A stretch of DNA of 64,000 nucleotides from Cytobacillus massiliigabonensis (GTDB lineage Bacteria; Bacillota; Bacilli; Bacillales; Cytobacillaceae). The stretch is taken from NCBI RefSeq assembly GCF_900199725.1, contig NZ_LT904904.1, positions 1,475,483-1,539,482 on the forward strand, in the 5' to 3' direction. The translations under genes were made by a program, and so were the position numbers. The notes under the pieces were generated by a model that did no database searches, had not been told where the DNA came from, and saw only the letters and a program-made list of their open reading frames with translations. Within the stretch, counting starts at the first letter, position 1; every line of letters begins with the position of its first letter. Of this stretch, positions 57,478 through 64,000 are shown piece by piece.

Positions 57478-57975
57478 ATGGAATTCATATTTGAAAATCC
57501 ATGGCTTCTATTCATTGTGATAGGTATAATCACCTCAATATTTAATAAAGCAACAGGAAACCAAGGAAAGCAAAAAGGCCGGCAGCAGCGGCAGCCTATA
57601 CAGCCTCAAAAGGATGTAAATCATTCGAATAGCAGCCCAAGACGAGAAGCAAAAAAGAACGATGCTTTGCCTGCAATTCCAATTCCAAAGAAAGTCATTA
57701 ATAATATTGAAAAAGAATACGCAGAAAGAAAAAAGCAGGCGGAAGAAACATTGCATGCTTTAAAAGATACGAAAAGAACACTGGAAAATAAGACACAATC
57801 CTTTCAGACAGTTTCTGTAAGGAGATCAAGGCGATCGGATTTCATTTCTAAAAAAGAAGAGAAACCCGCATTCACTATTGAAAAACAAAAGCTTGCTGAG
57901 GGTGTTGTATGGGCAGAGATTTTAGGTCCGCCTAGGGCGCTCAATCCGCACAAGTCAATAAGACAAAAAAGATAA
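57478..57975 (+). CDS. yqfB: YqfB-like protein, third gene of the yqeZ operon
   Basis: 165 aa. Short hydrophobic N-terminus (FENPWLLFIVIGIITSIF), then a long basic and polar region (GKQKGRQQRQPIQPQKDVN), a predicted helix rich in Glu and Lys, and a conserved C-terminal GVVWAEILGPPRALNPH. Position after floA identifies it as the yqfB counterpart. Function unknown; sigma-W control expected via the operon. Confidence 0.75.
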   Translation: MEFIFENPWLLFIVIGIITSIFNKATGNQGKQKGRQQRQPIQPQKDVNHSNSSPRREAKKNDALPAIPIPKKVINNIEKEYAERKKQAEETLHALKDTKRTLENKTQSFQTVSVRRSRRSDFISKKEEKPAFTIEKQKLAEGVVWAEILGPPRALNPHKSIRQKR

Positions 57976-58005
57976 GCGAGCAAACGAAAAGAAAAATAAG
58001 TGCTA

Positions 58006-58053
58006 GAACCCCCCTTCTATTCATACATATGAGATGAAGGGGGGTTCTTTTTT
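58006..58053 (+). promoter_or_regulatory. Terminator-like hairpin carrying the Shine-Dalgarno of yqfC
   Basis: GAACCCCCCTTC (58006-58017) pairs perfectly with GAAGGGGGGTTC (58036-58047) around an 18-nt loop, followed by six T (58048-58053) and directly by the ATG at 58054. The GAAGGGGGG in the 3' arm is the only SD, about 9 bp from the ATG. The loop contains CATACATAT, resembling a sigma-E -10. Confidence 0.8.
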
Positions 58054-58338
58054 ATGGCAAAAAAGTGGGGACAATTCATCAGGAAATGGATGACAACAAA
58101 TATGGAGCTTCCTCAAGATGTCATGATGGATTTACCCCGGATTACAATGATCGGACAAATTCATATATATATAGAGAACCACCGTGGTCTTATTGCATTT
58201 TCAGATAAAGAGCTAAGACTTCTTCTTAAACAGGGACAGCTGCTTATTAAGGGAAAATCATTTGTTATAAAGACCATATTGCCTGAAGAAATATTGCTAG
58301 AGGGAAAAATTGATCAGGTCACTTATATAAGTGAATAG
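58054..58338 (+). CDS. yqfC: YqfC, YabP-like sporulation protein
   Basis: 94 aa with a YabP-type fold: ELPQDVMMDLPRITMIGQIHIYIENHRGL and LLKQGQLLIKGKSFVIKTILPEEILLEGKI. B. subtilis yqfC is expressed in the mother cell under sigma-E; YabP proteins act in spore coat or engulfment steps. Its ATG abuts the hairpin noted upstream. yqfD follows. Confidence 0.92.
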   Translation: MAKKWGQFIRKWMTTNMELPQDVMMDLPRITMIGQIHIYIENHRGLIAFSDKELRLLLKQGQLLIKGKSFVIKTILPEEILLEGKIDQVTYISE

Positions 58339-58361
58339 GGTAAGGAAGGAATGCGAGGATG

Positions 58362-58400
58362 CCCACTTTTAGGAAGTCTGCACTTCTTCAAGTGGGTTTT
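58362..58400 (+). terminator. Terminator-like hairpin between yqfC and yqfD
   Basis: CCCACTT (58362-58368) pairs with AAGTGGG (58390-58396); inside, GAAGT (58373-58377) pairs with ACTTC (58382-58386). Four T follow. It may attenuate yqfD or stabilise the yqfC end. Confidence 0.55.
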
Positions 58401-58437
58401 AGCAAATATAAGTCGCATGTCGTTAAGGGGGAAGGAA

Positions 58438-59631
58438 ATGAAGAATCTATGGACTGAATTTTTTGGCGGCATTATTACCGTTGAAACAAGAGGAAAGGGA
58501 ATAGAACGGCTAATAAATACATTAACGAGAAGTGGCATCCTTATTTGGAATGTAAAAAGGCATGGAAGTGAAACGGTAACCTTTAAAATAAAACTTAATG
58601 ATGTGAAAAAAATAAGAAGGGCTGTGAAAGAAAGCAATTGTAAAATAAAATTTTTAAGGCGGACAGGCATGCCTTTTTTATTTAAACGGCTTTTGAAAAA
58701 TAGCGGGTTCATTGTTGGAGCTTTTGCATTTCTAGCTGTTATTTTTATTTTATCTAATATGGTATGGGGAATTGAAATTAAGGGGGCAAATCCGGAAACC
58801 GAACATAAAATTCGCAAGGAATTGGACGAGATGGGTGTAAAGAAAGGGAAGGTACAGTTTTTTCTTGAAAATGTTGAAGATATTCAGCGCAGACTTACAG
58901 ATAACATCGGAGCGATCACATGGGTTGGTGTGGAATTAAAAGGGACAACCTATCATCTGCAAGTTGTTGAAAAAAATGAACCGGAAAAACCTGAACTATT
59001 AAGTCCAAGAAATTTAGTTGCTAAAAAGAAAGGCGTAATTGTCGACATGTTTATTGAAGAAGGGCAGCCAAGAGTAAGTGTTCATGATCATGTGAAGCCG
59101 GGGCAGCTGCTTGTTTCCGGAGTAATTGGCAAAGAGGGACAGACGGAAACCGTCCCAGCAAAGGGAGAAATTTATGCAGAAACCTGGTATATAACGAAGG
59201 TAACTCAGCCGCTCAAGAGTACCTTCCATGTCTTAAATGGCAATGAAAAGCAGAAGCATTTTATCGGAATTGGAAAATGGCAAATACCAATCTGGGGTTT
59301 TGGAAAGAATGAATATAAGGAATTTGAAACCGAGACGAATACAAAAAAATTTCATTTTCTAAAATGGGAACTTCCGATTTCCTATTTAAACACAACAATA
59401 AGGGAAAAAGAACAAGAGGTAAGAATATACTCCAATGATGAAGCATTTGATGCTGCAAAAATAAGAGCTCGCCATGATATAAAAAGTCTCTTAACTGAAA
59501 ATGCTAAAATTAAAGGGGAAAAGGTTTTACACAAGTCTGTAGACGATGGTAAAGTAAGTATATCAATACATTTCCAAATTATTGAGAATATTGCAGAAGC
59601 AAAACCTTTAATTCAAGGAGAGACAGAATGA
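58438..59631 (+). CDS. yqfD: YqfD, SpoIV-type sporulation protein
   Basis: 397 aa, single membrane helix near residues 80-105 (FIVGAFAFLAVIFILSNMVWGI) after a basic N-terminal domain; the remainder is extracytoplasmic with FtsQ/POTRA-like features (GVKKGKVQFFLENVEDIQRRLTDN) ending near EKQEVR. Belongs to the YqfD/stage IV sporulation family and is needed for normal sporulation in B. subtilis. ATG at 58438 after AAGGGGGAAGG; a longer upstream frame (from 58351) covers the hairpin and is rejected. Overlaps phoH by 4 bp. Confidence 0.92.
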   Translation: MKNLWTEFFGGIITVETRGKGIERLINTLTRSGILIWNVKRHGSETVTFKIKLNDVKKIRRAVKESNCKIKFLRRTGMPFLFKRLLKNSGFIVGAFAFLAVIFILSNMVWGIEIKGANPETEHKIRKELDEMGVKKGKVQFFLENVEDIQRRLTDNIGAITWVGVELKGTTYHLQVVEKNEPEKPELLSPRNLVAKKKGVIVDMFIEEGQPRVSVHDHVKPGQLLVSGVIGKEGQTETVPAKGEIYAETWYITKVTQPLKSTFHVLNGNEKQKHFIGIGKWQIPIWGFGKNEYKEFETETNTKKFHFLKWELPISYLNTTIREKEQEVRIYSNDEAFDAAKIRARHDIKSLLTENAKIKGEKVLHKSVDDGKVSISIHFQIIENIAEAKPLIQGETE

Positions 59632-60590
59632 CAGAAGAGCTGAAAACAATCAATGTACAACTAGAAAATCCGAATGAAGCGATTTCGCTGTTAGGAAATT
59701 CGGATGCAAATATAAAAATGGTTGAACAAGAATTAAATGTTTCTATAATAACAAGAGGCGAATCGGTATACATTTCGGGGGATATGGAACAAGCAGAAAC
59801 AGCGGGTAAGGTATTAGCCGAGCTTCTGATGGTAATTAGAAAAGGGATTAATATTAACCAGAGGGATGTAATGTATGCTCTCCAAATGGCAAAAAAGGGA
59901 ACCTTGGATTATTTTAGTGATTTATATGATGAAGAAATTACAAGAAATTCCAAGGGGAAAATAATTAGAGTAAAGACAATTGGTCAAAGTGATTATATTC
60001 GGGCCATACGGACGAACGATCTTGTTTTTGGAATAGGTCCGGCCGGAACTGGAAAAACGTATCTAGCCGTTGTCATGGCAGTGAGTGCTTTGAAAAATGG
60101 TCATGTCAAACGAATTATTCTTACTCGGCCAGCTGTGGAAGCAGGTGAAAGCCTCGGTTTTTTACCAGGTGATTTAAAGGAAAAGGTCGATCCATATTTA
60201 AGACCTCTATATGATGCCCTTCATGATATCTTAGGCAACGAGCATACGGAAAGAATGATTGAAAGAGGGACAATTGAAATTGCTCCGCTAGCTTATATGA
60301 GGGGAAGAACACTTGATGATGCCTTTGTCATTTTAGATGAAGCACAAAATACAACCCATGCCCAGATGAAGATGTTCCTTACACGCCTTGGCTTTGGTTC
60401 GAAAATGGTTATTACTGGAGATAGAACTCAGGTTGATTTGCCAAAAGGGGCAAAATCCGGATTAATTGTTGGAGAGGAAATCTTGCGTGATGTAAAAGGG
60501 ATTTCCTTCATTCATTTAGAAGAAAGTGATGTTGTTCGCCATCCGCTCGTTGCAAAAATTATTCAAGCATACGGAAAGCAAGAAAACTAA
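59628..60590 (+). CDS. phoH: PhoH-family ATPase
   Basis: 320 aa. Walker A is GPAGTGKTYLAV near residue 140, and VILDEAQNTT is Walker B, with ITGDRTQVDLP. N-terminal KH-like segment. It resembles the helicase-like PhoH proteins often next to ybeY and linked to RNA metabolism. Coupled to yqfD by an ATGA overlap. Confidence 0.94.
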   Translation: MTEELKTINVQLENPNEAISLLGNSDANIKMVEQELNVSIITRGESVYISGDMEQAETAGKVLAELLMVIRKGININQRDVMYALQMAKKGTLDYFSDLYDEEITRNSKGKIIRVKTIGQSDYIRAIRTNDLVFGIGPAGTGKTYLAVVMAVSALKNGHVKRIILTRPAVEAGESLGFLPGDLKEKVDPYLRPLYDALHDILGNEHTERMIERGTIEIAPLAYMRGRTLDDAFVILDEAQNTTHAQMKMFLTRLGFGSKMVITGDRTQVDLPKGAKSGLIVGEEILRDVKGISFIHLEESDVVRHPLVAKIIQAYGKQEN

Positions 60591-60591
60591 G

Positions 60592-60617
60592 CCGTCGGAA
60601 ATTCCGTACGGTTTTCT
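60592..60617 (+). terminator. Terminator after phoH
   Basis: CCGT-CGGA pairs with TCCG-T-ACGG (one bulge), followed by TTTTCTTTT. Positioned just after the phoH stop. Confidence 0.7.
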
Positions 60618-60754
60618 TTTGCTTTTAAGCAACTATCTACATAATTTTTTAATAAAGATGCATCTTTACTAAAAAACTGTTATCATTTTACATAATTACA
60701 TTTCTATCTTCTTAAATAGTGATGATCAAAGTCGAAAGATAGGAGGGTGAAATA

Positions 60755-62944
60755 GTGGAAAAGCTTCAGCGGTATATGACGAAAATTAAAGGCTTATTAG
60801 AGATGACTTTTTTTAAAGTCTTATTATTTGTTATGCTTGGATTTGTGATGTATTTTTCGATGTTCAGCAACGTAAAACCGGAAAAACTTGACCTAAGTTT
60901 ATTTTCAGTTGCTGAACAGACCATTCGATCTCCTATCACAATTGAAGATAAGGCAAGTACGGAGAAAAAGAAAAAGGATGCAGCAGACCTGGTAAAGGAT
61001 GTTTATGTAGTTAAAAGGGAAATTGCACAAAACCGGGTAGATTTGATTACCTCCATCTTCGGTACAGCGACAGAAGTAAATGATGCCATTAAAGAAGAAA
61101 TGGAAGCGAAGGAAAAGCTTTCACAGCAGTCAGAGGAAGAAGAGGATCAAACAACTTTTGTCGAGCCGGAACCTAGTGAAAAATTATCTCGCATGAAGGA
61201 AAAATTGACTGAAGATGTAACAAAGGATATTTCAGATCAAACATTGCTTGCATTAGTACAGGCTTCAAGATCAGAGCTTTCTTTAGCAAAAGATGTTACA
61301 GTGACAGCAATCAATAATGTAATGAGCAATCGAATTCCAGCTGATGAAGTTGAAAACGCGAAAAAAAGGCTTGAAGAGGAATTGCGATTTACAAGCTTGA
61401 ATACGAATTTAAAAGCAGCTGCTATTGAGCTGGGCCGTTATGCGGTATACCAAAATGAATTTTATGACCCGAATGCAACGGAGGAGCATCGCCAGCAAGC
61501 AATAGAAAGTGTGGAGCCGGTAAAGATTCTTCAAGGACAAATTATTGTTGAGGAACAACAATTAATTAGCAGTGATGTTTATCGGCAATTGGAGCTAATT
61601 GGGATGCTAGATAGCGTAAATTCTAATCAGCCATTTATAGGTCTCGCATTGATTATCCTTGTCATCCTTTCTGCTCTCTACTATTATTTTTATGAGCTAA
61701 AAGTACAATCGGAGATTAAGCAAAGTTATCTTTTGCTATTTAGCATTATTTTTGCTTTATCAATTTTACTTATGAAAGGCATTAGCTTTTTCCATGAATT
61801 TAAGTATTCTGAAATTAGCTATATCTTTCCGGCGGCCATGGGGGCTATGTTAATAAAGATTCTTATTGATGAACGGATGGCTGTCCTATTTACGATTATT
61901 ATGGGGATTTGCGGCAGCATCATTTTTAATGAAGGGATTACAGGTACCTTCCATGTGTCTGCTGGCATCTATATTATCTGCAGTGGAGTTGCTGGAATAT
62001 TGTTTTTAACGAAACAAAATCAACGTTCAAAAATTCTTCAGGCAGGAACATTTGTAGCAGGTGTAAATATTATTGTCATTTTTTCGCTGATGCTCTTAAG
62101 GAATGGGCAATATGAGGGGATTGAATACGGATTTTATGTTGTTCTTGGCTTAATTTCTGGGATTACATCTGCCGTCCTGACCATTGGTCTTCTGCCATTT
62201 TTTGAAGCTGGATTTGGTATCCTTTCAACAATGAGACTAATTGAATTATCAAGTCCCAATCATCCGCTGCTGCGCAAGATTTTAACAGAGGCGCCTGGAA
62301 CGTATCATCATAGTGTAATGGTCGCTAATTTATCTGAATCTGCTTGTGAAGCTATTGGTGCCAATGGACTTCTTGCAAGAGTCGGCTGTTATTATCATGA
62401 TATCGGGAAGACCAAACGGCCGCAGTTCTTTATTGAAAATCAAATGAATATTGAGAATCCGCATGATAGACTCCCTCCGCAAACGAGTAAGAATATTATT
62501 ATTGCTCATGCGATAGATGGTGCTGAAATGTTAAGAAAGCATAAGATGCCTAAAGAAATTATCGATATAGCTGAACAGCATCATGGGACAACTTTACTAA
62601 AATTCTTTTATCATAAAGCCAATCAAAATGGCCTAGAGGTTAGAGAGGAAGATTATCGCTATCCAGGTCCGAAAGCGCAGACAAAGGAGACAGCTGTTAT
62701 CGGAATTGCCGATAGTGTAGAGGCAGCTGTACGATCGATGACCCACCCCACTCCCGAACAAATAGAAGGGCTAGTTAGAAAAATTATTGCTGATCGTCTA
62801 CAGGATGGGCAATTAAATGAATGTGATTTAACTTTAAAGGAGCTTGAGACGGTAGCAAACGCTCTTTGTGAGACCTTAAATGGAATCTTCCACTCACGTA
62901 TCGAGTATCCTGAAATGACAAAACAGAAGGTGAAACAAGCATGA
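60755..62944 (+). CDS. pgpH: PgpH-type membrane-bound c-di-AMP phosphodiesterase (YqfF)
   Basis: 729 aa. One N-terminal helix, a large extracytoplasmic 7TMR-HDED domain (to about residue 280), seven helices (about 290-480), and a cytoplasmic HD domain. The latter has YHHSVMVANLSESA, YYHDIGK, AHAIDGAEM and QHHGTT as metal ligands. It hydrolyses c-di-AMP to pApA. GTG start after AGGAGGGTG. ybeY overlaps its end. Confidence 0.94.
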   Translation: MEKLQRYMTKIKGLLEMTFFKVLLFVMLGFVMYFSMFSNVKPEKLDLSLFSVAEQTIRSPITIEDKASTEKKKKDAADLVKDVYVVKREIAQNRVDLITSIFGTATEVNDAIKEEMEAKEKLSQQSEEEEDQTTFVEPEPSEKLSRMKEKLTEDVTKDISDQTLLALVQASRSELSLAKDVTVTAINNVMSNRIPADEVENAKKRLEEELRFTSLNTNLKAAAIELGRYAVYQNEFYDPNATEEHRQQAIESVEPVKILQGQIIVEEQQLISSDVYRQLELIGMLDSVNSNQPFIGLALIILVILSALYYYFYELKVQSEIKQSYLLLFSIIFALSILLMKGISFFHEFKYSEISYIFPAAMGAMLIKILIDERMAVLFTIIMGICGSIIFNEGITGTFHVSAGIYIICSGVAGILFLTKQNQRSKILQAGTFVAGVNIIVIFSLMLLRNGQYEGIEYGFYVVLGLISGITSAVLTIGLLPFFEAGFGILSTMRLIELSSPNHPLLRKILTEAPGTYHHSVMVANLSESACEAIGANGLLARVGCYYHDIGKTKRPQFFIENQMNIENPHDRLPPQTSKNIIIAHAIDGAEMLRKHKMPKEIIDIAEQHHGTTLLKFFYHKANQNGLEVREEDYRYPGPKAQTKETAVIGIADSVEAAVRSMTHPTPEQIEGLVRKIIADRLQDGQLNECDLTLKELETVANALCETLNGIFHSRIEYPEMTKQKVKQA

Positions 62945-63411
62945 GTTTAAATATTGACTTAATAGATGAAACAAATGAGCTTTCAGAGGAGGAAACAGCT
63001 TTTATCGAGGAACTGCTCAACTTTGCAGCTGCCTTTGAAAAGGTTGAAGCTGAAAGCGAAGTATCAATTACATTCGTTAGCAATGAAAAAATAAAAGAAA
63101 TAAACAAAGAATATCGCAATAAGGATTCTGTAACAGATGTTATTTCTTTTGCTATGGAGGAAATGGGTGAGGGTGAAATAGAGCTAATCGGTCTTGATAT
63201 GCCCCGGGTTTTAGGCGACATCGTTATTTCCGTTTCAAGAGCAAGAGAGCAAGCCAATGAATACGGGCATACATTTACGCGTGAATTAGGCTTCTTAGCT
63301 GTCCATGGATTCCTTCATCTTCTTGGCTATGATCATGAAACAATGGAAGATGAGAAAGTAATGTTTTCTCGTCAAAAGGTAATCTTAGATGAGTTCGGGC
63401 TCCAGCGCTAA
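62941..63411 (+). CDS. ybeY: Endoribonuclease YbeY
   Basis: 156 aa. Zinc motif HGFLHLLGYDHETMED (H-x3-H-x5-H), with DVISFAMEE and LGDIVISVSRAREQANEYGHTFTREL. It acts in 16S rRNA maturation and quality control. Overlaps pgpH by 4 bp (ATGA) and dgkA by 23 bp. Confidence 0.95.
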   Translation: MSLNIDLIDETNELSEEETAFIEELLNFAAAFEKVEAESEVSITFVSNEKIKEINKEYRNKDSVTDVISFAMEEMGEGEIELIGLDMPRVLGDIVISVSRAREQANEYGHTFTRELGFLAVHGFLHLLGYDHETMEDEKVMFSRQKVILDEFGLQR

Positions 63412-63772
63412 GAAGCATCGCCTCATTCAGTCGTTTGGCTTTGCATTCACTGGGATCCGTTCGGTGATTATGAATGAAAGAAATATGAAAATCCATCTAG
63501 GCATTTCGCTAATTGTGATTTTGACTGGTCTTTGGCTTTCATTATCTAAGCTTGAGTGGCTATTCATCTTTTTGGCTATTGGCGGCATGCTTTCCCTTGA
63601 AATGATCAATACTGCGATTGAACGTGCAATTGATCTTGTAACAGACGAATATCATCCTTTAGCAAAGGATGCAAAGGATATTGCCGCGGGTGCAGTCCTC
63701 CTATATGCAATTTTGTCAGTTATCATAGGGCTAATCATATTTTTACCAAAGATATTGATGGTTGTTACATAA
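63389..63772 (+). CDS. dgkA: Diacylglycerol/undecaprenol kinase DgkA
   Basis: 127 aa, three helices. NERNMKIHLGISLIVIL and EWLFIFLAIGGMLSLEMINTAIERAIDLVTDEYHPLAKDAKD carry the conserved Glu and the ENTAIE-like active site motif, here EMINTAIE. Gram-positive members phosphorylate undecaprenol. Its start lies inside ybeY, the usual arrangement. A terminator follows, so the gene ends the pgpH-ybeY-dgkA unit. Confidence 0.93.
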   Translation: MSSGSSAKKHRLIQSFGFAFTGIRSVIMNERNMKIHLGISLIVILTGLWLSLSKLEWLFIFLAIGGMLSLEMINTAIERAIDLVTDEYHPLAKDAKDIAAGAVLLYAILSVIIGLIIFLPKILMVVT

Positions 63773-63774
63773 AG

Positions 63775-63803
63775 AAAGCTGTCCTTTTCGGGACAGTTTT
63801 TCT
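63775..63803 (+). terminator. Terminator after dgkA
   Basis: AAGCTGTCC pairs with GGACAGTTT-type arm around TTTTC, then T-rich. Confidence 0.85.
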
Positions 63804-63805
63804 TT

Positions 63806-64000
63806 TTCTAAGTTCTCTTTGCCTAAGGATTTGAAAAGGGACAATAAATTCGATAAAATGACAAAGCAATAGATATATTTATTACACTATCATTTTTGGA
63901 AAATTCAATTTTTAATATTACGTTTTTGCTACAACGGATGTAATTGATGTCAAAATGAGGTAGAATAAAAGAAGGAATCCCCTTCTTAAGGAAAGGACGC
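63806..64000. other. AT-rich intergenic tail, no gene seen
   Basis: No ORF with an SD. A TAGAATAA at 63961 and a GAAGG/CCTTC inverted repeat near 63971-63985 are visible, but I cannot assign a promoter or terminator. In B. subtilis the next gene would be cdd. Confidence 0.5.

Noticed and set aside
58323..58817. 164-aa open frame antisense to yqfD
   Set aside because: Overlaps the conserved yqfD coding region on the other strand and has no SD or family features.

Overview
The window is a chromosomal segment of a low-GC, endospore-forming member of the Bacillaceae. The evidence is the conserved order of the B. subtilis yrzL-to-dgkA region (ireB-ruvX-yrzB-mltG, trmR-trhP1-trhP2-udk-greA, the com loci, rpsT/gpr/spoIIP, the hrcA heat-shock operon, yqeZ-floA-yqfB, yqfCD-phoH-pgpH-ybeY-dgkA) together with sporulation genes (sigK, sda, gpr, spoIIP, yqfC, yqfD, a pbpI-like PBP). 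The genus cannot be fixed from this sequence alone. I see no rRNA, tRNA, CRISPR array, prophage or IS element. Accessory content is limited to short intergenic repeats, small ORFs and a few unlinked genes.

Layout. 0.2-7 kb: ireB, ruvX, yrzB, mltG, then a structured leader and the tRNA U34 hydroxylation/methylation genes trmR-trhP1-trhP2, udk and greA. 7-12 kb: a pbpI-like class B PBP, yrrS, yrzA and an orphan pair of Opp/Dpp-type permeases. 12-15.6 kb: the reverse-transsulfuration operon yrrT-mtnN-mccA-mccB behind a CymR-like site. 15.7-16.8 kb: a cluster of peptides of 19-53 aa around yrzI, including a candidate Rae1-target ORF. 16.9-25 kb: intact sigK (no skin-type interruption), a CPBP protease, a Fur-controlled heme monooxygenase, a lipoprotein, a YjcZ-like peptide, pepF, pssA/psd, and sda with a DnaA-box cluster. 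25-35 kb: yqeG-yqeH-aroE-yqeI-nadD-yqeK-rsfS-yqeM, comER (opposite strand), comEA-comEB-comEC, yqzM. 35-43.6 kb: holA, rpsT, gpr, spoIIP, yqxA, lepA, hemW. 43.7-52 kb: hrcA-grpE-dnaK-dnaJ-prmA-rsmE-mtaB behind a CIRCE operator. 52-64 kb: deoC, yqeW, rpsU-yqeY, sigma-W-type yqeZ-floA-yqfB, then yqfC-yqfD-phoH-pgpH-ybeY-dgkA.

Most interesting structure outside the genes. (1) Two sporulation-type genes, the pbpI-like gene and yqfC, have a start codon directly behind the U-tract of a terminator-like hairpin whose 3' arm carries the Shine-Dalgarno sequence; spoIIP has a related SD-sequestering hairpin. This looks like insulation against upstream read-through. (2) The yrzI micro-operon has a 19-aa ORF with the Glu-Lys codon pair expected of a Rae1 target. 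(3) A roughly 120-nt folded leader with a closing U-tract precedes trmR. (4) A structured, gene-free stretch before holA ends in a clear terminator and may be an sRNA. (5) A family of about 150-bp intergenic repeats occurs in seven places, one of them splitting dnaK from dnaJ; a different 131-bp repeat lies between mtaB and deoC.

Start codons were chosen from Shine-Dalgarno spacing and remembered family N-termini, so many starts are internal to the longest open frame. Family assignments are from sequence recognition, not from a database search.
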